A stretch of 7,113 nt of DNA from Giesbergeria sp. GTDB lineage: Bacteria > Pseudomonadota > Gammaproteobacteria > Burkholderiales > Burkholderiaceae_C. Both the position numbers and the translations under genes were made by a program. Below the pieces are notes generated by a model. It searched no databases. It had not been told where the DNA came from and saw only the letters and a list, made by a program, of their open reading frames with translations. Below, in pieces: positions 1 through 6,905 of this stretch. Where the stretch lies: NCBI GenBank assembly GCA_017998735.1, contig JAGOCN010000082.1, positions 1-7,113 of the forward strand, in the 5' to 3' direction. Position 1 is the first letter of the stretch; the number at the start of each line of letters is the position of its first letter.

Positions 1-352
1 CGGCCGCACCGCCAAAGTATTCCACCGCCGCCTGTTCGCAGAAGGTGCCGGCCGGGCCGAGCACCGCCACGCGCTGCGGCGATTCCAGCGCCAGACAGGC
101 CGACATGATTTCACGCCAGATGGCCGCCACATGCAGCCCCTTGAGCGGACCGGGGTTGGCGTGCTGGATCTTCTCAATCACCTGCGCCACCCGGTCGGGC
201 CTAAAGAACGGCGAGCCTTCGCGCTTCTTGACTTCGCCGACGCGTTCGGCCACCAAGGCGCGCTGGTTCAGCAGGGTCAGCAATTGCTGGTCGATGTTGT
301 CAATCTGCACACGCAGGCTGGCCAGGTCGGGGGAGGCTTGGGGAGTGTTCAT
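1..352 (-). CDS. pheA: Bifunctional chorismate mutase/prephenate dehydratase (P-protein), N-terminal part only
   Basis: This is the start of the enzyme that converts chorismate to prephenate and then to phenylpyruvate, the committed steps of phenylalanine synthesis in the cytoplasm. The ATG is at 352-350 and 117 codons are visible before the window edge. Residues about 9-92 form an AroQ-type helical chorismate mutase domain. R14, R31, K42 and R51 fall where the substrate-binding Arg and Lys residues of the E. coli P-protein lie. Residues 96-104 (VAVLGPAGT) begin the prephenate dehydratase domain; the remaining dehydratase part and the ACT regulatory domain must lie to the left of the window. 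The gene follows serC on the same strand after 65 bp, so co-transcription is likely. No strong Shine-Dalgarno sequence is visible before the ATG. Family assignment is confident; feedback inhibition by phenylalanine is expected from the family, not seen here. Confidence 0.93.
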   Translation of the reverse strand, partial: MNTPQASPDLASLRVQIDNIDQQLLTLLNQRALVAERVGEVKKREGSPFFRPDRVAQVIEKIQHANPGPLKGLHVAAIWREIMSACLALESPQRVAVLGPAGTFCEQAAVEYFGGAA

Positions 353-417
353 CAGGGCAGGCAGCAAGGGCGGTCGTTTCAGGGGCAATGGCAAGGAAGA
401 AGGGGAACGCAGACCGC

Positions 418-1536
418 TCAGGCGTGCTGCTGCTCGAATTCTTGCAGGTAGGCCACCAGAGCCTGCACGCCTTCCATCGGCATGGCGTTGTACAGGCTGG
501 CGCGCATGCCGCCCACCGACTTGTGGCCCTTGAGCTGCAGCAGACCGCGCTCCCTGGCACCGGCCAGAAAGGCGTCATTGAGCGTTTCGTCGCCCAGAAA
601 AAACGGAATGTTCATGCGCGAGCGGCAGTTGGTGGCCACCTTGTTGGCGTAGAACGGCGAAGCGTCCACGGTGCGGTAAAACAAATCTGCCTTGGCGCGG
701 TTGCGCACTTCCATGGCGGCCACGCCGGTGGCATCGCCCTCGCGCTGGCGCAGCAGCCATTGGAAGGTCAGCCCCGCCACATAAATGGCCCAGGTAGGCG
801 GCGTGTTGTACATCGAGTGGTGTTCGGCCACCGTCTGGTAGTTGAAGGCGCTCGGACAGGCCTGCAGCGCGTGGCCGAGCAGGTCTTCACGCACCACCAC
901 CAGCGTCAGGCCCGCCGGCCCCAGGTTTTTCTGCGCGCCGCCAAAGGCCAGGCCAACACGCGACCAGTCCACCGGGCGCGAGGCGACATGCGAGGAAAAG
1001 TCGATCACCAGCGGCGCATCGCTGCCCAGCGCCTTCAGGTCGGGCAGTTCGTGAAACTCCACGCCGTGGATGGTCTCGTTGCTGCAAAGGTGAAGGTAGC
1101 TCGCGCCGCGGCTCAAATTCCAGTGCCTTGGGTCGGGCAGGGTGGTGAAATTGCTGTTTTCGCCCGAGGCCACCACGTTCACCTCGGCGGCGTATTTGCG
1201 TGCTTCCTTTTGCGACTTCTGGCTCCAGCTGCCGGTGACCACAAAGTCCACCGTGGCGGCGCGCGAAAGGTTCAGCGGCACGATGGCGTTTTCCGCCAGG
1301 CCGCCGCCCTGCATGAACAAGATCTTGAAGTGCTCTGGCACCGCCAGCAGCGTGCGCAGATCTGCTTCGGCGCGCTCGCAGATGGAAACGAATTCCTTGC
1401 CCCGGTGGCTCATCTCCATCACGCCCATGCCACTGCCATGCCAGTCCAGCATTTCAGCTGCCGCCTGCTGCAGCACTTCGACAGGAATGGCGGCCGGGCC
1501 GGCGGAGAAGTTGTAGGGGCGTTGCATCGGATTCAT
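418..1536 (-). CDS. serC: Phosphoserine aminotransferase
   Basis: A PLP-dependent class V aminotransferase that makes 3-phosphoserine from 3-phosphohydroxypyruvate and glutamate in serine synthesis; the family also acts in pyridoxal phosphate synthesis. Numbering from the ATG at 1536 (372 aa, normal length), the N-terminus has the family signature [17 protein letters not shown] is near residue 43 and W104 should stack on the cofactor. T155 (in NETIHG), D179 (in VIDFSS) and Q202 are cofactor contacts by homology. K203 in AQKNLGPAG is the Schiff-base lysine, and N244-T245 would contact the phosphate from the other subunit. The C-terminal [11 protein letters not shown] motif carries the substrate arginine. 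The loop after GGG holds Leu where E. coli has Arg77, a variant I believe is common in this group. Possible starts are TTG 1542 (374 aa), ATG 1536 and ATG 1527; GGAG sits 6 nt before the TTG and 12 nt before ATG 1536, so the start is not settled. It lies between gyrA and pheA. Confidence 0.96.
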   Translation of the reverse strand: MNPMQRPYNFSAGPAAIPVEVLQQAAAEMLDWHGSGMGVMEMSHRGKEFVSICERAEADLRTLLAVPEHFKILFMQGGGLAENAIVPLNLSRAATVDFVVTGSWSQKSQKEARKYAAEVNVVASGENSNFTTLPDPRHWNLSRGASYLHLCSNETIHGVEFHELPDLKALGSDAPLVIDFSSHVASRPVDWSRVGLAFGGAQKNLGPAGLTLVVVREDLLGHALQACPSAFNYQTVAEHHSMYNTPPTWAIYVAGLTFQWLLRQREGDATGVAAMEVRNRAKADLFYRTVDASPFYANKVATNCRSRMNIPFFLGDETLNDAFLAGARERGLLQLKGHKSVGGMRASLYNAMPMEGVQALVAYLQEFEQQHA

Positions 1537-1539
1537 GGT

Positions 1540-1593
1540 CAAAATGGGCTCCAGCGCTTGCGTAGCATGCGCCAGCAGCTATGAAATCAATAG
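1540..1593 (-). repeat. Comamonadaceae-type short intergenic repeat upstream of serC
   Basis: On the minus strand the element begins with CTATTGATTTCATAG, in which CTAT and ATAG (1590-1593 and 1579-1582) are inverted. It continues with AGCTGCTGGCGC and ends with a GCGCTGGAGCCCATTTTG segment. The core folds as a hairpin: plus-strand GCGCTTGC (1554-1561) pairs with GCATGCGC (1565-1572) with one T-T mismatch around a GTA loop. The layout of ATAGCTGC, then a GCGC...AAGCGCT hairpin, then GGAG/AGAG followed by CCATTTTGA, matches from memory a short element scattered between genes in Acidovorax, Rhodoferax, Polaromonas and relatives. Only one copy lies in this window, so repetitiveness cannot be shown here. 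It directly abuts the serC start and supplies the only GGAG near it. Its function is unknown. Confidence 0.6.
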
Positions 1594-1666
1594 TGAAATG
1601 CAGTGGCATTGCAATCTGCAGTGCTGGGTTTCTGCTTTTCCAGCTGCAGCTGTCGCTGTCGGGCCA

Positions 1667-1697
1667 GGCCTGTGTGCCATGCTGGCACGCTCAGGCC
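1667..1697 (-). other. Composite hairpin just downstream of gyrA
   Basis: Ten bases after the gyrA stop codon two nested perfect inverted repeats form one long stem. The outer arms are GGCCTG (1667-1672) and CAGGCC (1692-1697); the inner arms are GTGCCA (1674-1679) and TGGCAC (1683-1688) around a 3-nt loop, with a small asymmetric internal loop between them. The base could extend through nearby CCCG/CGGG with a bulge. No run of T follows on the transcribed (minus) strand, so it is not a standard rho-independent terminator. It could protect the gyrA mRNA 3' end, cause pausing or partial termination, or mark a processing site between gyrA and serC. Confidence 0.6.
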
Positions 1698-1706
1698 CGG
1701 TGGCGT

Positions 1707-4481
1707 TCAGGCCTCGGGATCAGAGGGCAGTGCACTGCTGCTGTCGCCGCTCTCAGGCATGTCGCCGGCATTGCTGCCTGTCAGCGCATCGGCATCTGCA
1801 ATTGCATTTGCTGCGCCGTCTTCACCATCGGCAGCAAGGTCGTTTGCGTCGGCACCGGCAGTGTCATTGGCGTCATTTTCCACAATGCGCTGCAAACCGC
1901 TGAGCTGCGAACCCTCGTCCAGTGCAATCAGCGTCACGCCTTGCGTGGCACGGCCCAGTTCGCGGATTTCGCTCACCCGCGTGCGCACCAGCACACCGCG
2001 GTCGGTGATCAGCATGATCTCGTCGTCCGGATGCACCAGCGTGGCGGCCACCACCTTGCCGTTGCGCTCGGTTTGCTGGATGGCAATCATGCCCTTGGTG
2101 CCCCGGCCGTGGCGTGTGTACTCGGCAATATCGGTGCGCTTGCCGTAACCGTTCTCGGTGGCGGTCAGCACGCTGGTGCGGGCTGATTCCGTTCCGTCGG
2201 TTTCCGCAGTGGCGTCTTCGGCCACCAGCATGGCAATCACGCTCTGGCCGGGCTCCAGGTTCATGCCGCGCACGCCGCGGGCGCTCCGGCCCATGGCGCG
2301 CACATCGTTTTCGGCAAAACGCACCGCCTTGCCGTTGTCGCTGAACAGCATCACGTCGTGGGCGCCATCGGTCAGCGCAGCACCGATCAGGTAGTCGCCT
2401 TCGTCCAGGCTGACGGCAATGATGCCGCCCTTGCGCGGGTTGGAAAAATCTTCCAGCGGGGTCTTCTTGACGGTGCCCATGCTGGTGGACATGAACACAT
2501 AGCGGTCGGCCGGAAAGGTGCGCATGTCACCGGTGAGCGGCAACACGACGTTGATTTTCTCGCCTTCCTGCAGCGGAAACATGTTGACGATCGGGCGCCC
2601 ACGCGAACCACGCGAGCCTGCCGGCACTTCCCAGACCTTGAGCCAGTACAGCCGGCCCCGGTTGGAAAAGCACAGGATGTAGTCGTGCGTGTTGGCAATG
2701 AAAAGCTGGTCGATCCAGTCGTCTTCCTTGGTGGCGGTGGCCTGCTTGCCACGCCCGCCGCGCTTTTGCGCTCGGTATTCGGACAGGGGCTGGCTCTTGA
2801 TATAACCGGTGTGGCTGAGCGTCACCACCATGTCGGTGGGCGTGATCAGGTCTTCGGTGGACAGGTCCTGGGCGCTGTATTCGACCAAGCTGCGGCGCGC
2901 GCCCAGTTTGGTCTGGCCAAATTCGGTCTTTACCGTGGTCAGCTCGTCGCCAATGATGGTCGACACACGCGCCGGCGTGGCCAGGATGTCCAGCAGGTCT
3001 TCAATGACCGACATCACCTCTTTGTATTCGGCCAGGATCTTGTCCTGCTCCAGGCCTGTGAGGCGCTGCAGGCGCATCTGCAAAATTTCCTGCGCCTGCG
3101 TGTCCGACAAGCGGTACAGACCGTCCTGGCCCATGCCGAATTCGCGCTCCAGCCCTTCGGGGCGGTAGTCGTCGGCGTTCACCGCGCCGCCATCGGTGCG
3201 CGTGCGGGTCAGCATCTCGCGCACCATGGCGCTGTCCCAGCTGCGCGCCATCAGCGCGCTCTTGGCCACCGGCGGGGTGGGCGCATTGCGGATGATGGCA
3301 ATGAAGTCGTCGATGTTGGCCAGTGCCACCGCCAGGCCTTCGAGCACATGGCCGCGGTCGCGCGCCTTGCGCAGTTCAAACACCGTGCGGCGCGTGACGA
3401 CCTCGCGGCGGTGCTGCAGAAAGACGCTGATCAGCGTTTTCAAATCGCACAGGCGTGGCTGGCCGTCGATCAGCGCCACCATGTTCATGCCAAAGGTGTC
3501 CTGCAGCTGCGTCTGCTTGTACAGGTTGTTCAGCACCACCTCGGGCACTTCGCCGCGCTTGAGCTCGATCACCAGGCGCATGCCCGACTTGTCCGACTCG
3601 TCCTGGATGTGGCTGATGCCTTCGAGCTTTTTCTCGTGCACCAGCTCTGCCATGCGCTCCTGCAGCGTCTTCTTGTTGACCTGGTAGGGCAGCTCGTCAA
3701 CGATGATGGCCTGGCGCTGGCCGCGGTCAATGTCCTCGAAATGGCACTTGGCGCGCATGATGATGCGGCCCCGCCCGGTGCGGTAACCGTCTTTCACGCC
3801 GGTAATGCCATAAATGATGCCGGCCGTGGGAAAGTCGGGTGCCGGAATGATTTCCATCAGTTCATCGATGGTGGCTTCGGGACTGGCCAGCAGGTGCAGA
3901 CAGGCATTCACCACCTCGTTGAGGTTGTGCGGCGGAATGTTGGTGGCCATTCCTACCGCAATGCCCGTGGAGCCATTGATCAGCAGGTTGGGCAGTTTGC
4001 TTGGCAGCACCAAGGGCTCTTTTTCGCTGCCGTCGTAGTTGGGGCCGAAATCGACGGTTTCCTTGTCGATGTCGCCCAGCATCTCATGGGCGATTTTTGC
4101 CAGGCGAATTTCGGTGTAGCGCATGGCGGCGGCGTTGTCGCCGTCCACCGAGCCGAAGTTGCCCTGGCCATCGACCAGCATGTGGCGCAGCGAAAAGTCC
4201 TGCGCCATCCGCACGATGGTGTCATACACCGCGCTGTCACCATGCGGGTGGTATTTGCCGATCACATCGCCCACAATGCGGGCAGACTTCTTGTAAGGTC
4301 GGTTCCAGTCGTTGTTCAATTCGTGCATGGCAAACAGCACGCGCCGGTGCACCGGCTTCAGGCCATCGCGTGCATCCGGCAGGGCCCGGCCCACGATCAC
4401 GCTCATGGCGTAGTCGAGATAACTTCGGCGCATCTCTTCTTCTAGGCTGATGGGCAGGGTTTCTTTGGCAAACTGGATCAT
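1707..4481 (-). CDS. gyrA: DNA gyrase subunit A
   Basis: The breakage-reunion subunit of gyrase, which with GyrB introduces negative supercoils using ATP. The 924 aa protein starts at ATG 4481 ([10 protein letters not shown]), giving exact E. coli numbering for the key residues: catalytic Y122 in AAMRYTEIR, and S83 and D87 in the quinolone-resistance region, both in the susceptible form. The winged-helix and tower domains run to about residue 515, followed by a beta-pinwheel C-terminal domain from about 530. The GyrA box is QKRGGRG (572-578), which separates it from ParC. An extra segment near 400-440 lengthens the region before the coiled coil compared with E. coli. The tail from residue 866 to the end has 15 Asp/Glu and no Lys/Arg. 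The frame stays open upstream to 4547, but homology begins at 4481. No good Shine-Dalgarno sequence precedes the start. The TGA stop is at 1709-1707; serC follows about 170 bp on. Confidence 0.98.
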   Translation of the reverse strand: MIQFAKETLPISLEEEMRRSYLDYAMSVIVGRALPDARDGLKPVHRRVLFAMHELNNDWNRPYKKSARIVGDVIGKYHPHGDSAVYDTIVRMAQDFSLRHMLVDGQGNFGSVDGDNAAAMRYTEIRLAKIAHEMLGDIDKETVDFGPNYDGSEKEPLVLPSKLPNLLINGSTGIAVGMATNIPPHNLNEVVNACLHLLASPEATIDELMEIIPAPDFPTAGIIYGITGVKDGYRTGRGRIIMRAKCHFEDIDRGQRQAIIVDELPYQVNKKTLQERMAELVHEKKLEGISHIQDESDKSGMRLVIELKRGEVPEVVLNNLYKQTQLQDTFGMNMVALIDGQPRLCDLKTLISVFLQHRREVVTRRTVFELRKARDRGHVLEGLAVALANIDDFIAIIRNAPTPPVAKSALMARSWDSAMVREMLTRTRTDGGAVNADDYRPEGLEREFGMGQDGLYRLSDTQAQEILQMRLQRLTGLEQDKILAEYKEVMSVIEDLLDILATPARVSTIIGDELTTVKTEFGQTKLGARRSLVEYSAQDLSTEDLITPTDMVVTLSHTGYIKSQPLSEYRAQKRGGRGKQATATKEDDWIDQLFIANTHDYILCFSNRGRLYWLKVWEVPAGSRGSRGRPIVNMFPLQEGEKINVVLPLTGDMRTFPADRYVFMSTSMGTVKKTPLEDFSNPRKGGIIAVSLDEGDYLIGAALTDGAHDVMLFSDNGKAVRFAENDVRAMGRSARGVRGMNLEPGQSVIAMLVAEDATAETDGTESARTSVLTATENGYGKRTDIAEYTRHGRGTKGMIAIQQTERNGKVVAATLVHPDDEIMLITDRGVLVRTRVSEIRELGRATQGVTLIALDEGSQLSGLQRIVENDANDTAGADANDLAADGEDGAANAIADADALTGSNAGDMPESGDSSSALPSDPEA

Positions 4482-4520
4482 GGCAATCGCAAGGGCAGCA
4501 AGGGAGGTCCATTTTAGGCA

Positions 4521-4545
4521 CAAGCGCTTGTAGTAGTTGCGCAAC
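4521..4545. promoter_or_regulatory. Paired 10-bp palindromes upstream of gyrA (possible operator)
   Basis: CAAGCGCTTG (4521-4530) and GTTGCGCAAC (4536-4545) are both perfect palindromes, with centres 15 bp apart, 40-64 bp before the gyrA ATG in the gyrA-ompA divergent region. The spacing of about one and a half helical turns and the position near the expected gyrA promoter make protein binding possible, but I do not recognise the sites as those of a known regulator. Neither gyrA nor ompA has a convincing -35/-10 pair that I could fix in this region. Chance palindromes in GC-rich DNA are a real alternative. Confidence 0.3.
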
Positions 4546-4666
4546 ACATACTGGCTATTACGCTTCTGTCCTACGGAGCGGAGGGCGTCTGCAGAGCTTC
4601 CTTGCTGTTACGTATGGCACAATCAAATCAACGTTTTTGGTGATGGTCACCGATGGCGTCCTTGAT

Positions 4667-4689
4667 TCGCAGCGCGTCTGCGGCTTTTT
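4667..4689 (+). promoter_or_regulatory. Small leader hairpin followed by T5 before ompA
   Basis: CGCAG (4668-4672) and CTGCG (4678-4682) form a 5-bp stem with a 5-nt loop, extendable by one T-G wobble. GC and TTTTT (4685-4689) follow. The layout is that of a weak terminator or attenuator in the ompA 5' untranslated region, ending 6 nt before the Shine-Dalgarno sequence. The stem is short and may be accidental, or it may only shape the leader structure that small RNAs and Hfq act on in many omp mRNAs. Confidence 0.25.
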
Positions 4690-4695
4690 CCCACA

Positions 4696-4702
4696 AGAGG
4701 AG
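4696..4702 (+). promoter_or_regulatory. Strong ribosome binding site of ompA
   Basis: AGAGGAG lies 4 nt before the ATG at 4707. It decides the start: the same frame is open back to 4653, but that upstream segment has no such site and would place basic residues ahead of the signal peptide. The strong site fits an abundant outer membrane protein. Confidence 0.85.
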
Positions 4703-4706
4703 AACC

Positions 4707-5348
4707 ATGAATAAACTGAACAAAGTGGCGATGTTGTTTGCCTCTGCAGCGCTTGCTACGGCCGCTGGTGCACAAACTATCGACAACTGGAAGAACGGCA
4801 CCAATGAGCTGGTCTGGAAGAACGGCACGAACGAGCTGTGCTGGCGCAATGCATTCTGGACGCCAGCCACCGCTGCGCCCGGATGCGACGGTGCTCTGGT
4901 TGCTCCTGTTGCCGCTGCTCCAGCCCCAGTGGTTGCACCCGCTCCTGCGGCTGCACCCGCTCCTGCGCCAGCACCAGCCCCGGTGGCTGCCAGCAAGGTG
5001 ACTTACGCTGCCGACGCATTCTTCGACTTCGACAAGTCGGTGCTCAAGCCAGCTGGCAAGGCCAAGCTGGACGATATCGTCTCCAAGGTGGGCGGCCTGA
5101 ACCTGGAAGTCATCATTGCCGTGGGTCACACCGACTCTATTGGTACCGATGCCTACAACCAGAAGCTATCGGTGCGCCGCGCTGAAGCTGTGAAGGCATA
5201 CCTGGTGTCCAAGGGCATTGAGAAGAACCGTGTCTACACTGAAGGCAAGGGCGAGAAGCAGCCTGTGGCCGACAACAAGACCAGCGAAGGCCGTGCCAAG
5301 AACCGCCGCGTTGAAATTGAAGTGGTTGGTACCCGCAACGCCAAGTAA
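4707..5348 (+). CDS. ompA: OmpA-family outer membrane/peptidoglycan-binding protein
   Basis: A 213 aa exported protein that should tether the outer membrane to the cell wall. Residues 1-22 are a signal peptide with a basic N-region, a hydrophobic core and cleavage after AGA, giving a mature N-terminus of QTIDNW. Residues 28-53 are rich in Trp and Asn, with a duplicated 9-residue unit (WKNGTNELV, WKNGTNELC) and then CWRNAFWTPA; this is typical of short betaproteobacterial OmpA-like proteins. C45 and C60 could form a disulfide. Residues about 63-95 are an Ala/Pro linker. Residues about 98-207 are the OmpA C-terminal domain, with FFDFDKSVL, GHTDSIG and NRRVEIE; D143 and R158 match the diaminopimelate-binding pair. 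There is no lipobox and no 8-stranded N-terminal barrel, so the mode of outer membrane attachment is unclear. The gene stands alone: it diverges from gyrA and ends at a terminator. Confidence 0.93.
   Translation: MNKLNKVAMLFASAALATAAGAQTIDNWKNGTNELVWKNGTNELCWRNAFWTPATAAPGCDGALVAPVAAAPAPVVAPAPAAAPAPAPAPAPVAASKVTYAADAFFDFDKSVLKPAGKAKLDDIVSKVGGLNLEVIIAVGHTDSIGTDAYNQKLSVRRAEAVKAYLVSKGIEKNRVYTEGKGEKQPVADNKTSEGRAKNRRVEIEVVGTRNAK
4788..4841 (+). repeat. Two-copy 27-bp in-frame tandem repeat in ompA
   Basis: Codons 28-36 and 37-45 encode WKNGTNELV and WKNGTNELC. The two DNA copies (4788-4814 and 4815-4841) differ only at two synonymous third positions and in the last codon (GTC against TGC). This points to a fairly recent in-frame duplication. 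A degenerate third start, WRNAFW, follows directly. Confidence 0.85.
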
Positions 5349-5366
5349 TCTTTCGATTGCCTGTGC

Positions 5367-5393
5367 AAAAGCCCCGGTTTCCGGGGCTTTTTT
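5367..5393 (+). terminator. Rho-independent terminator of ompA
   Basis: A perfect 11-bp stem, AAAAGCCCCGG (5367-5377) and CCGGGGCTTTT (5381-5391), closes on a TTT loop and runs into T residues to 5393. It lies 18 bp after the ompA stop. The A run on the left arm could make it work in both directions, but no minus-strand gene ends here. It separates ompA from ubiG, so ubiG must have its own promoter in 5394-5480, which I could not pin down. Confidence 0.95.
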
Positions 5394-5480
5394 CATGGCC
5401 GTCTAAAAAGGGATTTCCTTGTTTTGGCAGTAACAGGGCGATGGTCCCGGTTTTTTGAAGTTGGTGGACAATAGGTGCCC

Positions 5481-6191
5481 ATGAAAAACAATGTCAATGC
5501 CGACCCTCTGGAGCTGGCCAAATTTTCCGATCTGGCGCACCGCTGGTGGGACCGCGAAAGCGAGTTTCGCCCGCTGCACGAAATCAACCCGCTGCGCCTG
5601 GAATGGATCAACACGCTTTCGCCCCTGGCAAACCAGCGTGTGCTGGACGTGGGCTGCGGCGGCGGCATTCTTGCGGACTCCATGGCACTGAAGGGAGCGC
5701 AGGTGCTGGGCATCGACTTGTCCACCAAAGCCCTGCGCGTGGCCCAGTTGCATGCTCTGGAAGCGCAGACACCGAACATTGAATACCGTGAAATCAGCGT
5801 CGAGGCGTTGGCCCACGAGCAGCCTGGCAGTTTCGACACCGTGACCTGCATGGAAATGCTGGAGCATGTGCCAGACCCGGGTTCGGTGGTGCGTGCCTGT
5901 GCGCAACTGGTCAAGCCGGGCGGATGGGTTTTTTTCTCCACCATCAACCGCAATGCAAAAGCGTTCGCATTTGCCATTGTGGGAGCCGAGTATGTGCTGG
6001 GGCTGCTGCCACGGGGAACGCATGAATATGCCAAGTTCATCCGGCCGAGCGAGCTGGCTTTGAACTGCCGCGCTGCCCAGCTGGACATACTGCAGACCAA
6101 AGGCATGCAATACAACCCCGTGACACGCAGGTACTGGCTCAGTGCGGACACCAGCGTCAATTACCTGCTGGCCACGCGCCGCCCTGCCTGA
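5481..6191 (+). CDS. ubiG: Ubiquinone biosynthesis O-methyltransferase (UbiG)
   Basis: An S-adenosylmethionine-dependent class I methyltransferase that carries out both O-methylations of the ubiquinone ring, at the membrane surface as part of the Ubi complex in related bacteria. The 236 aa length is normal (E. coli 240). The N-terminus has the UbiG-specific [19 protein letters not shown] (residues 15-33). Motif I is [10 protein letters not shown] (54-63) and D79 at the end of the second strand should bind the ribose. EMLEHVPDP (about residue 115) and [16 protein letters not shown] (about 133-148) are the later family motifs. The hydrophobic stretch [17 protein letters not shown] (151-167) matches the region that lets UbiG bind membrane. 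ATG 5481 is preferred, with AGGTG at 5473-5477; a GTG at 5475 would add two residues. gph follows 35 bp downstream on the same strand, so the two probably share a transcript. Confidence 0.97.
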   Translation: MKNNVNADPLELAKFSDLAHRWWDRESEFRPLHEINPLRLEWINTLSPLANQRVLDVGCGGGILADSMALKGAQVLGIDLSTKALRVAQLHALEAQTPNIEYREISVEALAHEQPGSFDTVTCMEMLEHVPDPGSVVRACAQLVKPGGWVFFSTINRNAKAFAFAIVGAEYVLGLLPRGTHEYAKFIRPSELALNCRAAQLDILQTKGMQYNPVTRRYWLSADTSVNYLLATRRPA

Positions 6192-6226
6192 GCAGAGGCG
6201 ATCTGCTAAAAAAGCACCAATCCACC

Positions 6227-6892
6227 ATGTTTCAAAATATCCACGCAGTCCTTTTTGATCTGGACGGCACCTTGGTGGACAGCGCTCCCGACCTGGGTGC
6301 TGCAGCCGACAAAATGCGCACCGATAGAGGCATGCCTTCCCTGCCGCTGGCACGCTACCGTCCGATGGCTGGTGCTGGAGCGCGGGGAATGTTGGGCGAG
6401 GCCTTCGGACTGGCGCCAGAGCACCCTTCCTTCGAGGCATTCAAGGAAGAGTTTTTTTGCAACTACGAAGCGCGTCTGACAGCGCATACCGTGGTTTTTG
6501 ACGGTGTGTCGGAACTGATTGCGCAGATTTTGTCGCGCCAGTTGGCCTGGGGCGTGGTGACCAACAAGGCTGCCCGGTTTGCCTTGCCCCTGACACAGAC
6601 CATGCCGCTGTTTGCCAGTGCCGGGGCAGTGGTGTGCGGTGACACCACTGCGCATGCAAAGCCCCATCCCGCACCCTTGCTTGAAGCAGCAGCGCGGCTG
6701 GGTCTGGCGCCCGGGCAGTGCATTTATGTGGGCGATGATGAGCGTGACATTCTGGCTGGTCAGGCTGCGGGCATGGGCACCGTTGCTGCCACCTATGGTT
6801 ATCTCGGCAAAGGTGCGCTGACAAACCACTGGGGAGCCCATGCAGAAATTAAATCTCCTTTGGAGCTGTTGAAATTGCTGGAATTGGCCTAA
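6227..6892 (+). CDS. gph: Phosphoglycolate phosphatase, HAD superfamily
   Basis: A 221 aa HAD phosphatase that should hydrolyse 2-phosphoglycolate, a by-product of oxidative DNA damage repair and of oxygenase activity. Motif I is DLDGTLVDS (11-19), with nucleophile D11 and acid/base D13. An alpha-helical cap lies at about residues 18-85. Motif II is T112 in VVTNK, motif III is K145 in AKPHP, and motif IV is GDDERD (169-174), with D170 and D174 for magnesium. All catalytic residues are present. Placement after ubiG is typical of beta- and gammaproteobacteria and supports Gph over other HAD members, although substrate choice cannot be read from sequence alone. The ribosome site is weak. The TAA stop at 6890-6892 falls inside the likely -10 element of ssrA. 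Confidence 0.92.
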   Translation: MFQNIHAVLFDLDGTLVDSAPDLGAAADKMRTDRGMPSLPLARYRPMAGAGARGMLGEAFGLAPEHPSFEAFKEEFFCNYEARLTAHTVVFDGVSELIAQILSRQLAWGVVTNKAARFALPLTQTMPLFASAGAVVCGDTTAHAKPHPAPLLEAAARLGLAPGQCIYVGDDERDILAGQAAGMGTVAATYGYLGKGALTNHWGAHAEIKSPLELLKLLELA

Positions 6893-6895
6893 GAT
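6869..6895 (+). promoter_or_regulatory. Candidate sigma-70 promoter of ssrA, inside the 3' end of gph
   Basis: TTGAAA (6869-6874) resembles a -35 box and TAAGAT (6890-6895) a -10 box; the spacer is 15 bp, shorter than the ideal 17. The -10 box includes the gph stop codon. Transcription would begin about 6902, a few bases before the mature tmRNA 5' end, which fits a short leader removed by RNase P. Read-through from ubiG-gph could also supply transcripts. Confidence 0.45.
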
Positions 6896-6905
6896 CCTTT
6901 TCCAT

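Noticed and set aside
370..417. GCGGTC/GACCGC inverted repeat in the pheA-serC spacer
   Set aside because: 6-bp arms 36 nt apart with no T run; too weak to call a terminator or operator.
388..1584. 398-codon open frame on the plus strand opposite serC
   Set aside because: Antisense to a complete serC, rich in His, Arg, Gln and Ala, with no family features; a shadow of GC-rich coding DNA.
2358..4445. 695-codon open frame on the plus strand opposite gyrA
   Set aside because: It lies wholly antisense to an unmistakable gyrA. Its His/Val/Gln/Ala-rich translation is what GC-rich codon bias gives on the opposite strand, and it has no recognisable domain.
4482..4547. Upstream extension of gyrA by 22 codons
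   Set aside because: The added residues have no GyrA homology, and the start at 4481 gives exact E. coli numbering for S83, D87 and Y122.
4639..4651. GGTGA-TGG-TCACC inverted repeat in the ompA leader
   Set aside because: Only 5-bp arms, no known site match, and other symmetric motifs nearby are stronger.
4653..4706. Upstream extension of ompA by 18 codons
   Set aside because: AGAGGAG just before ATG 4707 and a clean signal peptide from that ATG fix the start.
4628..5129. Minus-strand frames opposite ompA, rich in Gly/Ala repeats
   Set aside because: They are the complement of the Ala/Pro linker of ompA, not independent genes.
6191..6207. AGCAGA/TCTGCT inverted repeat between ubiG and gph
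   Set aside because: A 6-bp stem followed by A, not T, on the transcribed strand; no terminator function, and short enough to be chance.
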